A stretch of DNA of 64,000 nucleotides from Methylobacterium sp. R2-1 (lineage in GTDB: Bacteria; Pseudomonadota; Alphaproteobacteria; Rhizobiales; Beijerinckiaceae): positions 165,601 to 229,600 of the forward strand of contig NZ_JACHWM010000011.1 in the NCBI RefSeq assembly GCF_014191355.1, given 5' to 3'. Numbering within the stretch: the stretch's first letter is position 1; every line of letters starts with the position of its first letter. A model generated the notes under the pieces. It was given only the letters and a program-made list of their open reading frames with translations. It ran no database searches and had not been told where the DNA came from. Shown here one piece after another: positions 42,430 to 51,590 of the stretch. The translations under genes and the position numbers were made by a program.

Positions 42430-44777
42430 TTCACGAAGCCAAGCTGATGGCCGAACTCGCCGCCTCCCAGAACACCGCCGGTCCGGTCCGGATCGACAAC
42501 TTCAGCCGCCGCGGCATCCTCGGCGGCATGGGCGCTCTGGTGCTCGCCCTCTCGCTCTCCGATCGTGCCAAGGCCGACGAGGGTCAGACTGAGGAGCAGA
42601 AGGCGAAGAAGTTCGGTGCCGACGGCATGCCCAACGGCTGGCGCGACGATCCGAAGGTCTTCGTCGCCATCGCCAAGGACGGCACCGTCACCGTCACCAA
42701 CCACCGCTCCGAGATGGGCCAGGGTGTTCGCACCTCGATCGCCTTCACCGTCGCCGACGAGCTGGAGGCCGACTGGTCGAAGGTAAAGGTGGTCCAGGCC
42801 TGGGGTGAGGAAACTCATTTCGGCAACCAGGACACCGACGGCTCCCGCTCGCTGCGCCACTTCTTCCAGCATTTCCGCCATGCCGGCGCCGCCGCGCGGC
42901 TGATGCTGATCCAAGCCGCCGCCAAGCAGTGGGGCGTGCCCGCGGGCGAGGTGAAGGCCGAGAATCACGTCCTGACCCACGCCAAGTCCGGCCGCACGCT
43001 CGGCTACGGCGACGTCGCCGAGGCCGCCGCCGGCCTGCCGGTGCCGGCCCGCGAGAGCGTGCAGCTCAAGAAGCCCGAAGCCTTCCGCTACATCGGCAAG
43101 GGCAAGATCGGCCTGATCGACAACCGCGACATCACCACGGGCAAGGCGATCTACGCCCTCGACGTGAAGCTCGACGGCATGCTCTACGCCGTCGTCGCGC
43201 GCCCCGCCGTCTACGGCGGCAAGGTCGTCAGCGTCGATGACACCGAGGCCAAGAAGGTCCCGGGCGTGGTGAAGATCGTCAAGATCGAGGGCGGCGAGAT
43301 CCCGTCCGAGTTCATGCCACTCGGCGGCATCGCGGTGATCGCCAAGAACACCTGGGCGGCGATGAAGGGCCGCGAGGCTCTCAAAATTACCTGGGACGAC
43401 GGCCCGAACGCGTCCTACGACACCGACGCCTTCCGCAAGGAATTGGAGAAGGCGGCGCGCGCGCCGGGCAAGGTCGTGCGCGTCGCGGGCGACGTCGATG
43501 CGGCGATGAAGACCGCCAAGGCGAAGTTCGAGGCGGAGTACTTCGTGCCCCACCTCGCCCAGGCGCCGATGGAGCCGCCGGCCGCGGTCGCCCGCTTCAA
43601 GGACGGCGTCTGCGAGGCTTGGGCCTGCACGCAGGGTCCGCAGGCCGCCCATGACCGGGTGATGAAGCGCCTCAACCTGCCCGCCGACAAGGTGCGGGTG
43701 AACGTGACGCTGCTCGGCGGCGGCTTCGGCCGCAAGTCGAAGCCCGACTACGTGGTCGAAGCGGCGCTCTGCTCGCAGGCGGTGGACGGCGCGCCGGTCA
43801 AGCTGGTCTGGACTCGCGAGGACGACATCCAGCACAGCTACTATCACACCATCTCGGTCGAGCGGATCGAGGCGGGCGTCGACGACAAGGGCATGCCGGT
43901 GGCGTGGCTTCACCGCTCGGTGGCGCCGACGATCGGCTCGATCTTCGCACCCGATCCGAAGCACGAGCTGCCGTTCGAGCTCGGCATGGGCCTCGTCAAC
44001 AACCCGCTCGCCCTGAAGAACCTGCGCTTCGAGAACCCGGAAGCCTCCGCCCATACCCGGATCGGCTGGTTCCGCTCGGTCTCGAACATCCCGCACGCCT
44101 TCGCGATCCAGTCCTTCGTGGCCGAACTCGCGCACGCCGCGGGCCGCGATCCGAAGGACTATCTCCTCGAACTCATCGGCCCGGCCCGGAAGATCGACCC
44201 GACCGAGATCGGCGATGTCTGGAACTACGGTGAGGATCCGAAGCGCTACCCCGTCGATACCGGCCGCCTGCGCCGCGTCATCGAGACGGTGGCCGACGGC
44301 GCCAAGTGGGGCCGCAAGCTGGAGAAGGGCAGGGGTCTCGGTATCGCCGGCCACTACAGCTTCGTGACCTACACCGCGGTCGCGGCCGAGGTGGAGGTCG
44401 ACGACAAGGGCCAGGTGAAGGTCCACGCCATCGACATCGCCGTCGATTGCGGGCCGCAGGTGAACCCGGAGCGCGTCCGCTCGCAGATGGAGGGCGCGGT
44501 GATCATGGGAATGGGCCTCGCGCTCACCTCGAAGATCACCTTCAAGAACGGGCGGGCCGAGCAGACGAACTACGACGGCTACGAGGTCATCCGCATCGAC
44601 GCCGCGCCGAAGGTGGTGCGGGTGCATCTCGTACCCTCGAACGACTACGACAGCCCGCTCGGCGGCGTCGGCGAGCCGGGCGTGCCCCCGGTCGCGCCGG
44701 CCATCGCCAACGCGGTCTTCGCCGCCACCGGACGCCGGGTGCGCGAGCTGCCGCTGCGCGACCAGCTCAGCACCTGA
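42426..44777 (+). CDS. iorB: Molybdopterin oxidoreductase large subunit (isoquinoline 1-oxidoreductase beta type), Tat-exported
   Basis: The 783-residue subunit binds the Mo cofactor and the substrate. It has a twin-arginine signal near residues 20-50 ([19 protein letters not shown]), so the complex is periplasmic, unlike xanthine dehydrogenase. Cofactor-site stretches include [34 protein letters not shown], and [12 protein letters not shown], the conserved block with the catalytic Glu. Related enzymes work on aldehydes or N-heterocycles and give electrons to a cytochrome, but no cytochrome gene follows here. The mobA-like gene at 4 kb is not adjacent. GTG start overlaps iorA. Confidence 0.9.
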   Translation: MIHEAKLMAELAASQNTAGPVRIDNFSRRGILGGMGALVLALSLSDRAKADEGQTEEQKAKKFGADGMPNGWRDDPKVFVAIAKDGTVTVTNHRSEMGQGVRTSIAFTVADELEADWSKVKVVQAWGEETHFGNQDTDGSRSLRHFFQHFRHAGAAARLMLIQAAAKQWGVPAGEVKAENHVLTHAKSGRTLGYGDVAEAAAGLPVPARESVQLKKPEAFRYIGKGKIGLIDNRDITTGKAIYALDVKLDGMLYAVVARPAVYGGKVVSVDDTEAKKVPGVVKIVKIEGGEIPSEFMPLGGIAVIAKNTWAAMKGREALKITWDDGPNASYDTDAFRKELEKAARAPGKVVRVAGDVDAAMKTAKAKFEAEYFVPHLAQAPMEPPAAVARFKDGVCEAWACTQGPQAAHDRVMKRLNLPADKVRVNVTLLGGGFGRKSKPDYVVEAALCSQAVDGAPVKLVWTREDDIQHSYYHTISVERIEAGVDDKGMPVAWLHRSVAPTIGSIFAPDPKHELPFELGMGLVNNPLALKNLRFENPEASAHTRIGWFRSVSNIPHAFAIQSFVAELAHAAGRDPKDYLLELIGPARKIDPTEIGDVWNYGEDPKRYPVDTGRLRRVIETVADGAKWGRKLEKGRGLGIAGHYSFVTYTAVAAEVEVDDKGQVKVHAIDIAVDCGPQVNPERVRSQMEGAVIMGMGLALTSKITFKNGRAEQTNYDGYEVIRIDAAPKVVRVHLVPSNDYDSPLGGVGEPGVPPVAPAIANAVFAATGRRVRELPLRDQLST

Positions 44778-44791
44778 GGCCGGTGGCCGAC

Positions 44792-44817
44792 GCCCTCCCC
44801 CTTCGCCGGGGGAGGGC
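44792..44817. terminator. 10-bp perfect hairpin after the iorB-like gene
   Basis: GCCCTCCCCC (44792-44801) and GGGGGAGGGC (44808-44817) form a stem around TTCGCC, 15 bp after the stop. It is a common type of GC hairpin; with no T-run it may be a terminator or a repeat. Confidence 0.6.
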
Positions 44818-44917
44818 GGATTCGGTAGGCCCAGAAACCGGTTTGCGCAGACGCGGCAACTCTCAGGGCGCCTCGCGACTTTCCCAGGCATCTGTGTTGC
44901 ACGAGGACCGACGCTTC

Positions 44918-45304
44918 ATGACCCTCACCGCCCGCCTCACCTTCGGCCTGTCGCTGACCGGAATCCTGCTGGCGGGGTCGGCGCTCGCCTCGCCCTGCTC
45001 CGACAAGATCGCCAAGCTCGACGGAAGGGCGAAGTCGGAGGCCTCGGCGTCGATCTCGGCTTCGACCGGAAGCAAGACCGTCGCAGCCCACCGCGAGGGC
45101 GAGGGACAGACCGGCACCGGTGGCCAGACCGACCAGCGCGAGGCGCCTCCGGAGAAGTCGGCGGAAGCCGGCAAGGGCGGCGATCAGGCCCAGCAGGCCC
45201 GGGTCGCCCTGGAAGAGGCCCGCACCGCCGACAGCAAGGGCGACGCCAAGGGCTGCGAGGAGGCCATCAGCCGAGCGGAGAAGCTCCTCGACGCCAAGCC
45301 CTGA
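44918..45304 (+). CDS. Secreted low-complexity protein
   Basis: The 128-residue product has a signal peptide (MTLTARLTFGLSLTGILLAG, cleaved after ALA near residue 26) and a short Cys-containing start (SPCSDKIAKLDGR). The remainder is Ser/Glu/Gly/Lys rich and probably disordered to helical, with one more Cys in KGCEEAI near the end and a helix EAISRAEKLLDAKP. It resembles small secreted proteins common in Methylobacterium; function unknown. It lies 141 bp after the iorB-like gene on the same strand. Confidence 0.68.
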   Translation: MTLTARLTFGLSLTGILLAGSALASPCSDKIAKLDGRAKSEASASISASTGSKTVAAHREGEGQTGTGGQTDQREAPPEKSAEAGKGGDQAQQARVALEEARTADSKGDAKGCEEAISRAEKLLDAKP

Positions 45305-45479
45305 GACCGACGCACGCGGCCGAGCTCTGTCGATAAGAACGTGGAATGGAAGGGCTCGGCGGCGCCGGGCCTTTCCATTTTTCGTTGCACACCCAACCTT
45401 CCCATGTTGCCGACACCGTCGTCTGCAATCGCGCATCGCTCGCGCGAAACCCGCATCTCGGGAATCCTGAGACGACCCT

Positions 45480-46625
45480 ATGATCGAGATTTCACCGGAG
45501 GCCCTCGACCTTCGGCTGCGCCAACAGTCGATCCTGTCCGATTTCGGTGTCGAGGCCCTGCGCGCCACCGAGCTCCTGCCGCTGCTGCAACGGGCGACCG
45601 AGCTCTGCGCGGAAGGCATGCAGGCGCAGTTCTGCAAGGCGCTCGAGTATCAACCGGCCCAGGACCTGCTCCTCGTCTGCGCGGGCGTCGGTTGGGAGCC
45701 GGACTGCATCGGCCGCGCGGTGATCGGCGCCGACCTTGCCTCACCCGCGGGCTATGCCCTGAAGACCGGCCGGCCCGTCATCTCCAACCATCTGGAGAAC
45801 GAGACCCGCTTCCGCACGCCGGAACTGATGGCGAGCCACGGTATCCGCCGCGCGGTGAACGTGATCATCACCAACCGGGAGGGCCATTACGGCGTGCTGG
45901 AGGTGGATGACACCCGCGAGGGCGTGTTCGGCCTGGCCGACATCGCCTTCATGCAGGGCTTCGCCAACCTGCTCGGCAGCGCCATCGAGCGCCAGCGTTC
46001 GGAGGCGCAGCTCAAGGTCGCCCTGGAGCGTCAGGACCTCTTGAGCCGCGAGATGAGCCACCGGGTCAAGAACAGTCTCGCCGTGGTGGCCGGGCTTCTC
46101 GCGCTCCAGGCCCGCGGCACCGAGAACGAGGATGTGAAGAGCGCGCTGGCGGATGCACGCGCCCGCGTCGAGGCGGTGGCCCAGGTCCACGACCAGCTCT
46201 GGCGTCAGCCGGACCTCACCCGGATCGATGTGGCCGGCTTCCTCGAAGCGCTGTGCGAGAAGCTGAAGGAGACCGCGGGCGGGCACGCTCTGCTCTGCCG
46301 CGCGGCGGCTGTGACGATGCCGGCCGATCTCGCCATCCCGCTCGGCCTATTCGTGAACGAACTCGTCACCAACGCGATCAAGTACGCCTATCCCGAAGGC
46401 CAAGGCGAGATCCGCGTCGAGGCGGGGATGCGGGAGGATGGTGGGCTCACCGTTTCAGTTTGCGACGACGGCGTCGGCCTGCCACCGGGCTTCGACCCGC
46501 TGAAGGCCCGCGCGAGCCTCGGCATGCGTGTAATCGGCAATCTCGCCCGCCAGCTCGACGGCACACTGACGCTGAGGTCCGGCAAGGGCGCACAGTTCGA
46601 GTTGCGGATGGCTCCGCGCCACTGA
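45480..46625 (+). CDS. GAF-domain sensor histidine kinase (HisKA_2 family)
   Basis: The 381-residue protein has an N-terminal GAF domain (about residues 20-170; FCKALEYQPAQDLLLVCAGV, AGYALKTGRPVISNHL, GVLEVDDTREGVF) and a kinase core. The His is in LSREMSHRVKNSLAVVAGLL, and the ATP-binding part has NELVTNAIKYAYPEGQGEI and VCDDGVGLPPG. This HisKA_2 type is close to the HWE and LovK-like kinases often found in general-stress signalling; no membrane segment is present. Signal and partner are unknown. The gene stands alone. Confidence 0.9.
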   Translation: MIEISPEALDLRLRQQSILSDFGVEALRATELLPLLQRATELCAEGMQAQFCKALEYQPAQDLLLVCAGVGWEPDCIGRAVIGADLASPAGYALKTGRPVISNHLENETRFRTPELMASHGIRRAVNVIITNREGHYGVLEVDDTREGVFGLADIAFMQGFANLLGSAIERQRSEAQLKVALERQDLLSREMSHRVKNSLAVVAGLLALQARGTENEDVKSALADARARVEAVAQVHDQLWRQPDLTRIDVAGFLEALCEKLKETAGGHALLCRAAAVTMPADLAIPLGLFVNELVTNAIKYAYPEGQGEIRVEAGMREDGGLTVSVCDDGVGLPPGFDPLKARASLGMRVIGNLARQLDGTLTLRSGKGAQFELRMAPRH

Positions 46626-46668
46626 GCCGGGCCCGGCGCTGTAGCCGGTCCCGGTCGGTTTTCGGAAA

Positions 46669-46938
46669 TCAGTTGCCTCCGGCGCTGCCGCTTCCGCCGC
46701 CACCGCTGCCCTGCGGCACCGCGCGTGAGGGCTGGTTGGCATTCCCGCCGGCCGCCGAGTTGCTCTGCACCGTATCCGCCCCGGTGCTGCCCCGCGGAAT
46801 CGTGACGTTCGAATCGGACCCGGTATTGTTCTGGCCGCCGGTCACGGGCGCGCCTGACTGAGGCGCGGTCGGCGCCGTCGTCTGGGCAAAGGCAGGCGCG
46901 GCGAAAACCAGCGTTGCGGCCAAGATCAGAGTTCGCAT
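46669..46938 (-). CDS. Small secreted Gly/Ser/Asn-rich protein
   Basis: The 89-residue product has a signal peptide (MRTLILAATLVFAAPAFAQ, cleaved after AFA). The mature part is low-complexity (PQSGAPVTGGQNNTGSDSNV, ending GSGGGGSGSAGGN) with no Cys, probably unfolded. A longer frame upstream has no features. It diverges from the PQQ-type gene and converges on the kinase gene, with 43 bp between. Confidence 0.62.
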   Translation of the reverse strand: MRTLILAATLVFAAPAFAQTTAPTAPQSGAPVTGGQNNTGSDSNVTIPRGSTGADTVQSNSAAGGNANQPSRAVPQGSGGGGSGSAGGN

Positions 46939-47138
46939 CAAGTCCTCTCGTCTGAGTATGGTGACCGCCGCGCAGGCATCCCGATGGGGTGCATCGGCGG
47001 CGCACCGACGGTACATGTGTCCGGACAACGACGGAAACGCGGGATGGCTCCGAAAAAGTCGTGCGGCCAAGACATTGGCGGCCCTTCGGCATGATCGTCG
47101 TCCCCGAAAGCCAGCAAGCAACGGATGGGAGGATCAGA

Positions 47139-48977
47139 GTGAAAGGCCATACGACAACGCTTGCCGAGACCGCGGCTAGGCGCCCCGGCCGGGCAGGCTT
47201 AACCCTCGCCGCCGCGCTGCTGCTCCTGCCGGCCCTCCTGCCGAGGGCGGGCGCGTCCGCGCAGGAGTCCGCCCGGCCTTCCGGTGACTGGCCGGCCTTC
47301 CGGCGCGACGCCGCCAACACCCACCATTCGCCGCTGGCGCAGATCGACCGCGGCAACGTCGCTCGCCTTCGCCCGGCCTGGATCTTCCAGACCGGGGTCA
47401 CCGGCTACTTCCAGGCCGAGCCGGTGGTGGTGGAGGGCGTGATGTACGTCTCGACCACGGGCAACCACGTGGCGGCGCTGGAGGCGAAATCCGGCAAGGT
47501 GCTGTGGACCTACTCCCACAAGGCGCGCACGGAGAAGATTTTCGGGCCGCCCTCGAACAGAGGTGTCGCCGTGTCCGGAGGCCTCGTCTTCGAGGCGACC
47601 ATGGATGGCCGCGTCATCGCGCTGGATGCGGAGACCGGCCGGTTGGTTTGGGATCGTGAGGCGGTGCGCCCGGAGGAGGGTGAGACCGAGACCGCCTCGG
47701 CACTCGCCGCGAGCCTAAGCGACAAGCCGGTCCAGGGATCGAGCCGTCTCGGCTTCAAGATGCCGCCGCTGGTGGCCGATGGGCTCGTCATCGTCGGGGT
47801 GACGGGGGCGGGTTACGGCTTCCATGTCGAGGACGAGCGGGGCGGGCTCGACGGCGGCGCCGTTGTCGGGATCGAGGGCGGCTACGGCCGGCGCGGCTGG
47901 CTAGCGGCCTACGACGCGAAGACCGGCGAGGAGCGCTGGCGCTGGTACGTTACCAAGGCCGATGGCTGGGAAGGCGACTTCGCCGAGAAGACGCCGGACG
48001 GAATCCCGCTCAACCGCGACATCGCAGCGGAAAAGGCTGCCGCGGCTCAGCATGCGGAAGCTTGGAAGGTCGGCGGCGGCTCGCTTTGGATGACGCCGGC
48101 CTACGATGCCGATCTCGGCCTGATCTATCTCGGCACCGGCAATCCGGCGCCGCAGAATTTCGGACTGACCCGGCCGGGCGACAACCTCTACACGATGAGC
48201 CTGGTGGCGCTCGACGTGAAGACCGGACAGCTCCGCTGGCACTTCCAGCAGGTGCCGCACGAGCAGTGGGGTTACGACGTGGCAAGCCCGCCCTTCCTGC
48301 TCGACCTCCCCACAGAGAAAGGGCCGATGAAGGCGGTGGCCCAGGCGAGCAAGCTCGGCTGGATCTATGTCCACGACCGCACGGACGGGCGGCTCATCGG
48401 CAAATCCGCTCCGCTCATCACGCACAAGAACCTGTTCGTGCCGCCGAGTCCGGAAGGGACGGTCGTCAGCCCCGGCCCGCTCGGGGCGGTCTCGTGGCAT
48501 CCGGTGGCTTACGACGCGGTGAGCGGGCTCGCCTTCGCCCAGGTGCGGCACGGGGCGGCGACCTACACGGTGAAGACTGCGCCCGCTTCCGGTAGCCGCG
48601 GCGAGATCCGCTACACCGAGACCGGCGAGGCGAAGGGCGAGCCAACCTTCTCGACGCTGACCGCGATCGATCTCGCGCGAGGAGGCGCGGTGGCGTGGTC
48701 GCGCAAGGCTGGAAGCCGGCTCTCCGGCGGCACCCTCGCCACCGCGGGCGGCCTCGTCTTCTCGGGCGAGGAGGACGGGCATCTCGACGCGCACGACGCG
48801 AGGACCGGCGAAATCCTCTGGCGCTTCCAGTGCGGGGCGGGAATCGGCGGGCCGCCCGTCACCTACACGGTCGAGGGACGTCAATACGTGGCGGTGGCCG
48901 CGGGCGGCGCTTCCTTCACCAAGGCGTCCGGGTTCGGCACCGGTGACGCGCTCGTGGTGTTCGCGCTTCCCGAGTAA
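47139..48977 (+). CDS. PQQ-type beta-propeller dehydrogenase-like protein
   Basis: The about 612-residue protein is an eight-bladed propeller of the quinoprotein alcohol dehydrogenase family, with a Sec signal (LAAALLLLPALLPRAGASAQ) for the periplasm. It has the typical start DWPAFRRDAANTHHSPLAQI and repeated tryptophan-docking-like segments such as VSTTGNHVAALEAKSGKVLW and ALDVKTGQLRWHFQ. The usual catalytic Asp position, in the W-D-Y-D segment, reads HEQWGYDVAS. No adjacent Cys-Cys pair is seen. Activity is therefore uncertain. The start is GTG 47139 after GGGAGGAT; an in-frame ATG lies at 47091. No partner cytochrome gene is next to it. Confidence 0.82.
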   Translation: MKGHTTTLAETAARRPGRAGLTLAAALLLLPALLPRAGASAQESARPSGDWPAFRRDAANTHHSPLAQIDRGNVARLRPAWIFQTGVTGYFQAEPVVVEGVMYVSTTGNHVAALEAKSGKVLWTYSHKARTEKIFGPPSNRGVAVSGGLVFEATMDGRVIALDAETGRLVWDREAVRPEEGETETASALAASLSDKPVQGSSRLGFKMPPLVADGLVIVGVTGAGYGFHVEDERGGLDGGAVVGIEGGYGRRGWLAAYDAKTGEERWRWYVTKADGWEGDFAEKTPDGIPLNRDIAAEKAAAAQHAEAWKVGGGSLWMTPAYDADLGLIYLGTGNPAPQNFGLTRPGDNLYTMSLVALDVKTGQLRWHFQQVPHEQWGYDVASPPFLLDLPTEKGPMKAVAQASKLGWIYVHDRTDGRLIGKSAPLITHKNLFVPPSPEGTVVSPGPLGAVSWHPVAYDAVSGLAFAQVRHGAATYTVKTAPASGSRGEIRYTETGEAKGEPTFSTLTAIDLARGGAVAWSRKAGSRLSGGTLATAGGLVFSGEEDGHLDAHDARTGEILWRFQCGAGIGGPPVTYTVEGRQYVAVAAGGASFTKASGFGTGDALVVFALPE

Positions 48978-48998
48978 CCCGCGTTGGGGGCGTCCGCC

Positions 48999-49490
48999 TC
49001 ACTCGGCCGCGTCGGCTTCCGCATCCCCGTCGGCCGGCGTCTCGTCTGAGGCGGAGCGGGGTGTTCCGGCCGCGTAGAAGTCACCTCGGCGCACAGCCTC
49101 GCCGCTGCTGGCCATGACGCTGAGATAGGTGTTGAGCGTGTTGGGTGCGACGTCGGACAGGCGCCGGGCGATCTCGGCATGCGACAGGCCCTGTGGCCCG
49201 GCGCCCTCCAGAAGAGCCTTCAGCCGCCCCTTGGCCGAGTTGGCCCGCGGCCCGCGGGTGCCACGCCCGCCGCGTCTCGAACGCGGCTCGCCGGGAACCG
49301 CCGACGCGCCCCCACTCCCGCTGCCTATGATGCCTTCCAACGGCGCTCCCTCGACGATCGCCGCGAGCGACGTCTCCGCCACCCGAAGCTTAGCCAGTTC
49401 GCTGGAGACGCGCTCGTATTCGACCTGGAGGTCGGCCATCCGCTGCCTGACGTCAGCGAGGGCCTTGGCCAGCGTATCGCCTTCAGACAT
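48999..49490 (-). CDS. Coiled-coil protein with C-terminal winged-helix-like domain
   Basis: The 163-residue protein starts MSEGDTLAKALADVRQRMAD and has a coiled coil (about 8-48), a Gly/Arg linker, and a DNA-binding-like C-terminal domain (about 88-140: KGRLKALLEGAGPQGLSHAE, IARRLSDVAPNTLNTYLSVM, EAVRRGDFYAAG), which is a winged helix in form. The tail is acidic. It may be a regulator or nucleoid protein; no target is known. A TTG start four codons upstream is possible. It converges with the PQQ-type gene. Confidence 0.7.
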   Translation of the reverse strand: MSEGDTLAKALADVRQRMADLQVEYERVSSELAKLRVAETSLAAIVEGAPLEGIIGSGSGGASAVPGEPRSRRGGRGTRGPRANSAKGRLKALLEGAGPQGLSHAEIARRLSDVAPNTLNTYLSVMASSGEAVRRGDFYAAGTPRSASDETPADGDAEADAAE

Positions 49491-49606
49491 GACCGGGTTC
49501 AATCCTCACGGCAAATATCCAGGGCCTGCAAGCCATAGCGATCCCCGCTCGTCGACGGGCTCCCGCACCCTCGTCGGATCGTCCCGCACGAAGGGGCGGA
49601 GCAGCC

Positions 49607-50020
49607 TCAGTTGCCTGACGCACGGCTCGGAGGCGGCAGGAGCTTGCCCGATTGATAGTCCAGCGGATGCGGCTTCGGCGGAGGCGCGTCCGGATTCTTC
49701 TGCCAGCCCCGCCGCCCCTCAGCGAGGCCGCACTCGACGAAATGAACGAGTGGATTGCAGCCGCTCTCGCGCACGTCCGGATTGGCCTTCAGATAGCCCT
49801 CGGTGCTGAAGCCGGCGCTCGGGTCGCGTCCTTCCCGCCAGCCGTAATGGATGTAATGGACGAGGGGACCCTGCGGAAACGCACGCACGTCCGGATACCA
49901 ATACAGATAATAGATCGGATCAAAACCCGGCAACGGCGTGCGAACGATCGAGGACGGCGCTCGCCGCGTCGTCAGGGCCGGCAGCTTCGCCTTCTTCAGA
50001 AACTTCTTCACGGCGCGCAC
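49607..50020 (-). CDS. Protein with two YL-x-x-NPDV repeats
   Basis: The 137-residue basic protein has a repeated unit of about 38 residues: FDPIYYLYWYPDVRAFPQGP with PLVHYIHYGWREGRDPS, and FSTEGYLKANPDVRESGCNP with PLVHFVECGLAEGR. Such repeats (F-x-x-x-Y-L-x-x-N-P-D-V, then P-L-x-H-Y-x-x-x-G-x-x-E-G-R) occur at the start of rhizobial glycosyltransferases and surface proteins. It is short for such a protein, so it could be a fragment or a stand-alone module. Function unknown. Confidence 0.6.
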   Translation of the reverse strand: MRAVKKFLKKAKLPALTTRRAPSSIVRTPLPGFDPIYYLYWYPDVRAFPQGPLVHYIHYGWREGRDPSAGFSTEGYLKANPDVRESGCNPLVHFVECGLAEGRRGWQKNPDAPPPKPHPLDYQSGKLLPPPSRASGN

Positions 50021-50484
50021 GGCTCAAGGACTCGCTCGTTAAAGGCGACCTTTCATCCGCGGATTGCCCCCATCTGTCCAGTGCCGCGGGGCGGTACTCG
50101 GGAACGAAAGACGTCATCCTCTGCCGTCACGGCGCACGGGCACTGGGCGGTGCAGCTTGAGGACAATCGGGTGAACGAGGCGCCTCTCCGGGCTTCGGAG
50201 GGTCGCAGGGTGCAGTGCTTTGGAGGCTGGCCGTATCCCGGCCGGTACCAGGCCCATCACTGGTGGTGCGCAGCACGACGACCGTTCCCGAACCATGCCA
50301 CCGACGTGGCCGATGCATCGCCTTCATCGTCGTCGATCGCGCGGCCGAGCACGATTTGGGGCACTGCGAATCCAACCATCCACTCGAAACGGACAAGCAC
50401 GCGAGATCCGGGTAGACCACGCAAACAAAACCGGGCAAAAGTGGCAAATCGCGCGAAGAACGCGAGGGCTGTGGAGATGGTGTG
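50021..50484. other. Intergenic region upstream of the RND operon
   Basis: I see no gene, RNA or large repeat. The open frames in this 464-bp stretch have no family features. It should hold the promoter for the RND adaptor gene. An A-rich patch, CGCAAACAAAACCGGGCAAA (near 50421-50440), is the most AT-rich part. Confidence 0.4.
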
Positions 50485-51588
50485 ATGCGGCGGGTCGTCC
50501 TGCCCGTGGGGCTGGCGCTCGGCGTGGGTGCACTTGGTGCGCTCGTGCTGACGGACGCCGGATCCGGCCTGCGTGTAAACGCCGGCCCTGTCTTTTCCGA
50601 CCTGCGTGATCGACTGTCCAGCGCAATCACGCCCGCGGTGCACCGGTCGCCGTCGCAGGACCGCCCATTGGCGCGGGTCGCGGTCGAGGGCGGCCGGCCC
50701 ATTGTGCGGCTGAGCGACGAGGAGCAGGGCCGGATCGGCGTCGAGACGGCAAGGCACAGGCGGATGGCCCACCGCATCGAGGTGCAGGCGTTCGGCTCGG
50801 TCCTCGACCTCGCCCGGGTCACGGAACTCACCAACAGCTATGCCAGCGCGAAGGCGCAGCTTCAGACCGCCGAAGCCAAGACGGAAGTCTCGCGGTCCGC
50901 CTATATCCGGGCGCGCAGCCTCGGCCAGTACGCGACGCAGGTCCAGCTCGAGACCGCCGGGGGCACCTTCCGCACCGACGAGGCGGCACTCGCTGCGGCG
51001 CAGTCCCAAGTCCGCACCCTCGCGGCTACGGCGCAGCAGGAATGGGGCACCGTGATCGGTCGCGCCATCATCGAGCGCTCGCCCGTCATCACCCGTCTGA
51101 TCGAGCGCGCCGACTTCCTGGTGCAGGTAACCCTGCCGCCCGGCGAGACGCTGAAGGCGCCGCCGGCCATCGCCCATGCCGAGGTTCCGCCGCAGAGCGA
51201 GCGCGTCGCCCTGCGCTACGTCTCGCCCGCGACCCGGACCGACCAGCGCATCCAGGGCGTCAGCTACTTCTACACGGTGGCCGGCGACAGCGGGCTTCTG
51301 CCGGGCATGAGCACGCTGGCCTTCCTGACCTCGGAGCGCGAGACGAGCGGCATCGCCGTGCCCGAGAGCGCAGTTGTGCACTGGCAGGGAAGCGCCTGGA
51401 TCTACCGCAGCGTCGGCGACGACGCCTTCGCCCGCCATCCCCTCAAGGCCGATGCGCCAATCTCGGCCGATGCCTATGTCGTGGACGATCTCGGGCCTGA
51501 GGCGGAGATCGTCGTGACCGGGCCGCAGGCCGTCCTCTCTGAGGAGCTGAGAGGACAGATCCAGGCCTCCGACGCGGACGACGATTGA
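50485..51588 (+). CDS. RND efflux periplasmic adaptor, CusB-like
   Basis: Membrane-fusion proteins bridge the inner-membrane pump to an outer-membrane channel. The 367-residue protein has an N-terminal anchor (VVLPVGLALGVGALGALVL), an alpha-hairpin region near residues 110-190 (LTNSYASAKAQLQTAEAKTE, then RTDEAALAAAQSQVRTLAAT) and a beta-barrel and membrane-proximal part (GVSYFYTVAGDSGLLPGMS, IAVPESAVVHWQGSAWIYRS). There is no His/Met-rich N-terminal metal-binding segment of the CusB kind. Its stop is 2 bp before the pump ATG, so they form one operon. No outer-membrane factor gene follows. Confidence 0.85.
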   Translation: MRRVVLPVGLALGVGALGALVLTDAGSGLRVNAGPVFSDLRDRLSSAITPAVHRSPSQDRPLARVAVEGGRPIVRLSDEEQGRIGVETARHRRMAHRIEVQAFGSVLDLARVTELTNSYASAKAQLQTAEAKTEVSRSAYIRARSLGQYATQVQLETAGGTFRTDEAALAAAQSQVRTLAATAQQEWGTVIGRAIIERSPVITRLIERADFLVQVTLPPGETLKAPPAIAHAEVPPQSERVALRYVSPATRTDQRIQGVSYFYTVAGDSGLLPGMSTLAFLTSERETSGIAVPESAVVHWQGSAWIYRSVGDDAFARHPLKADAPISADAYVVDDLGPEAEIVVTGPQAVLSEELRGQIQASDADDD

Positions 51589-51590
51589 GC

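Noticed and set aside
42396..44891. An 831-codon minus-strand frame
   Set aside because: Antisense to the iorB-like gene, with composition typical of a shadow.
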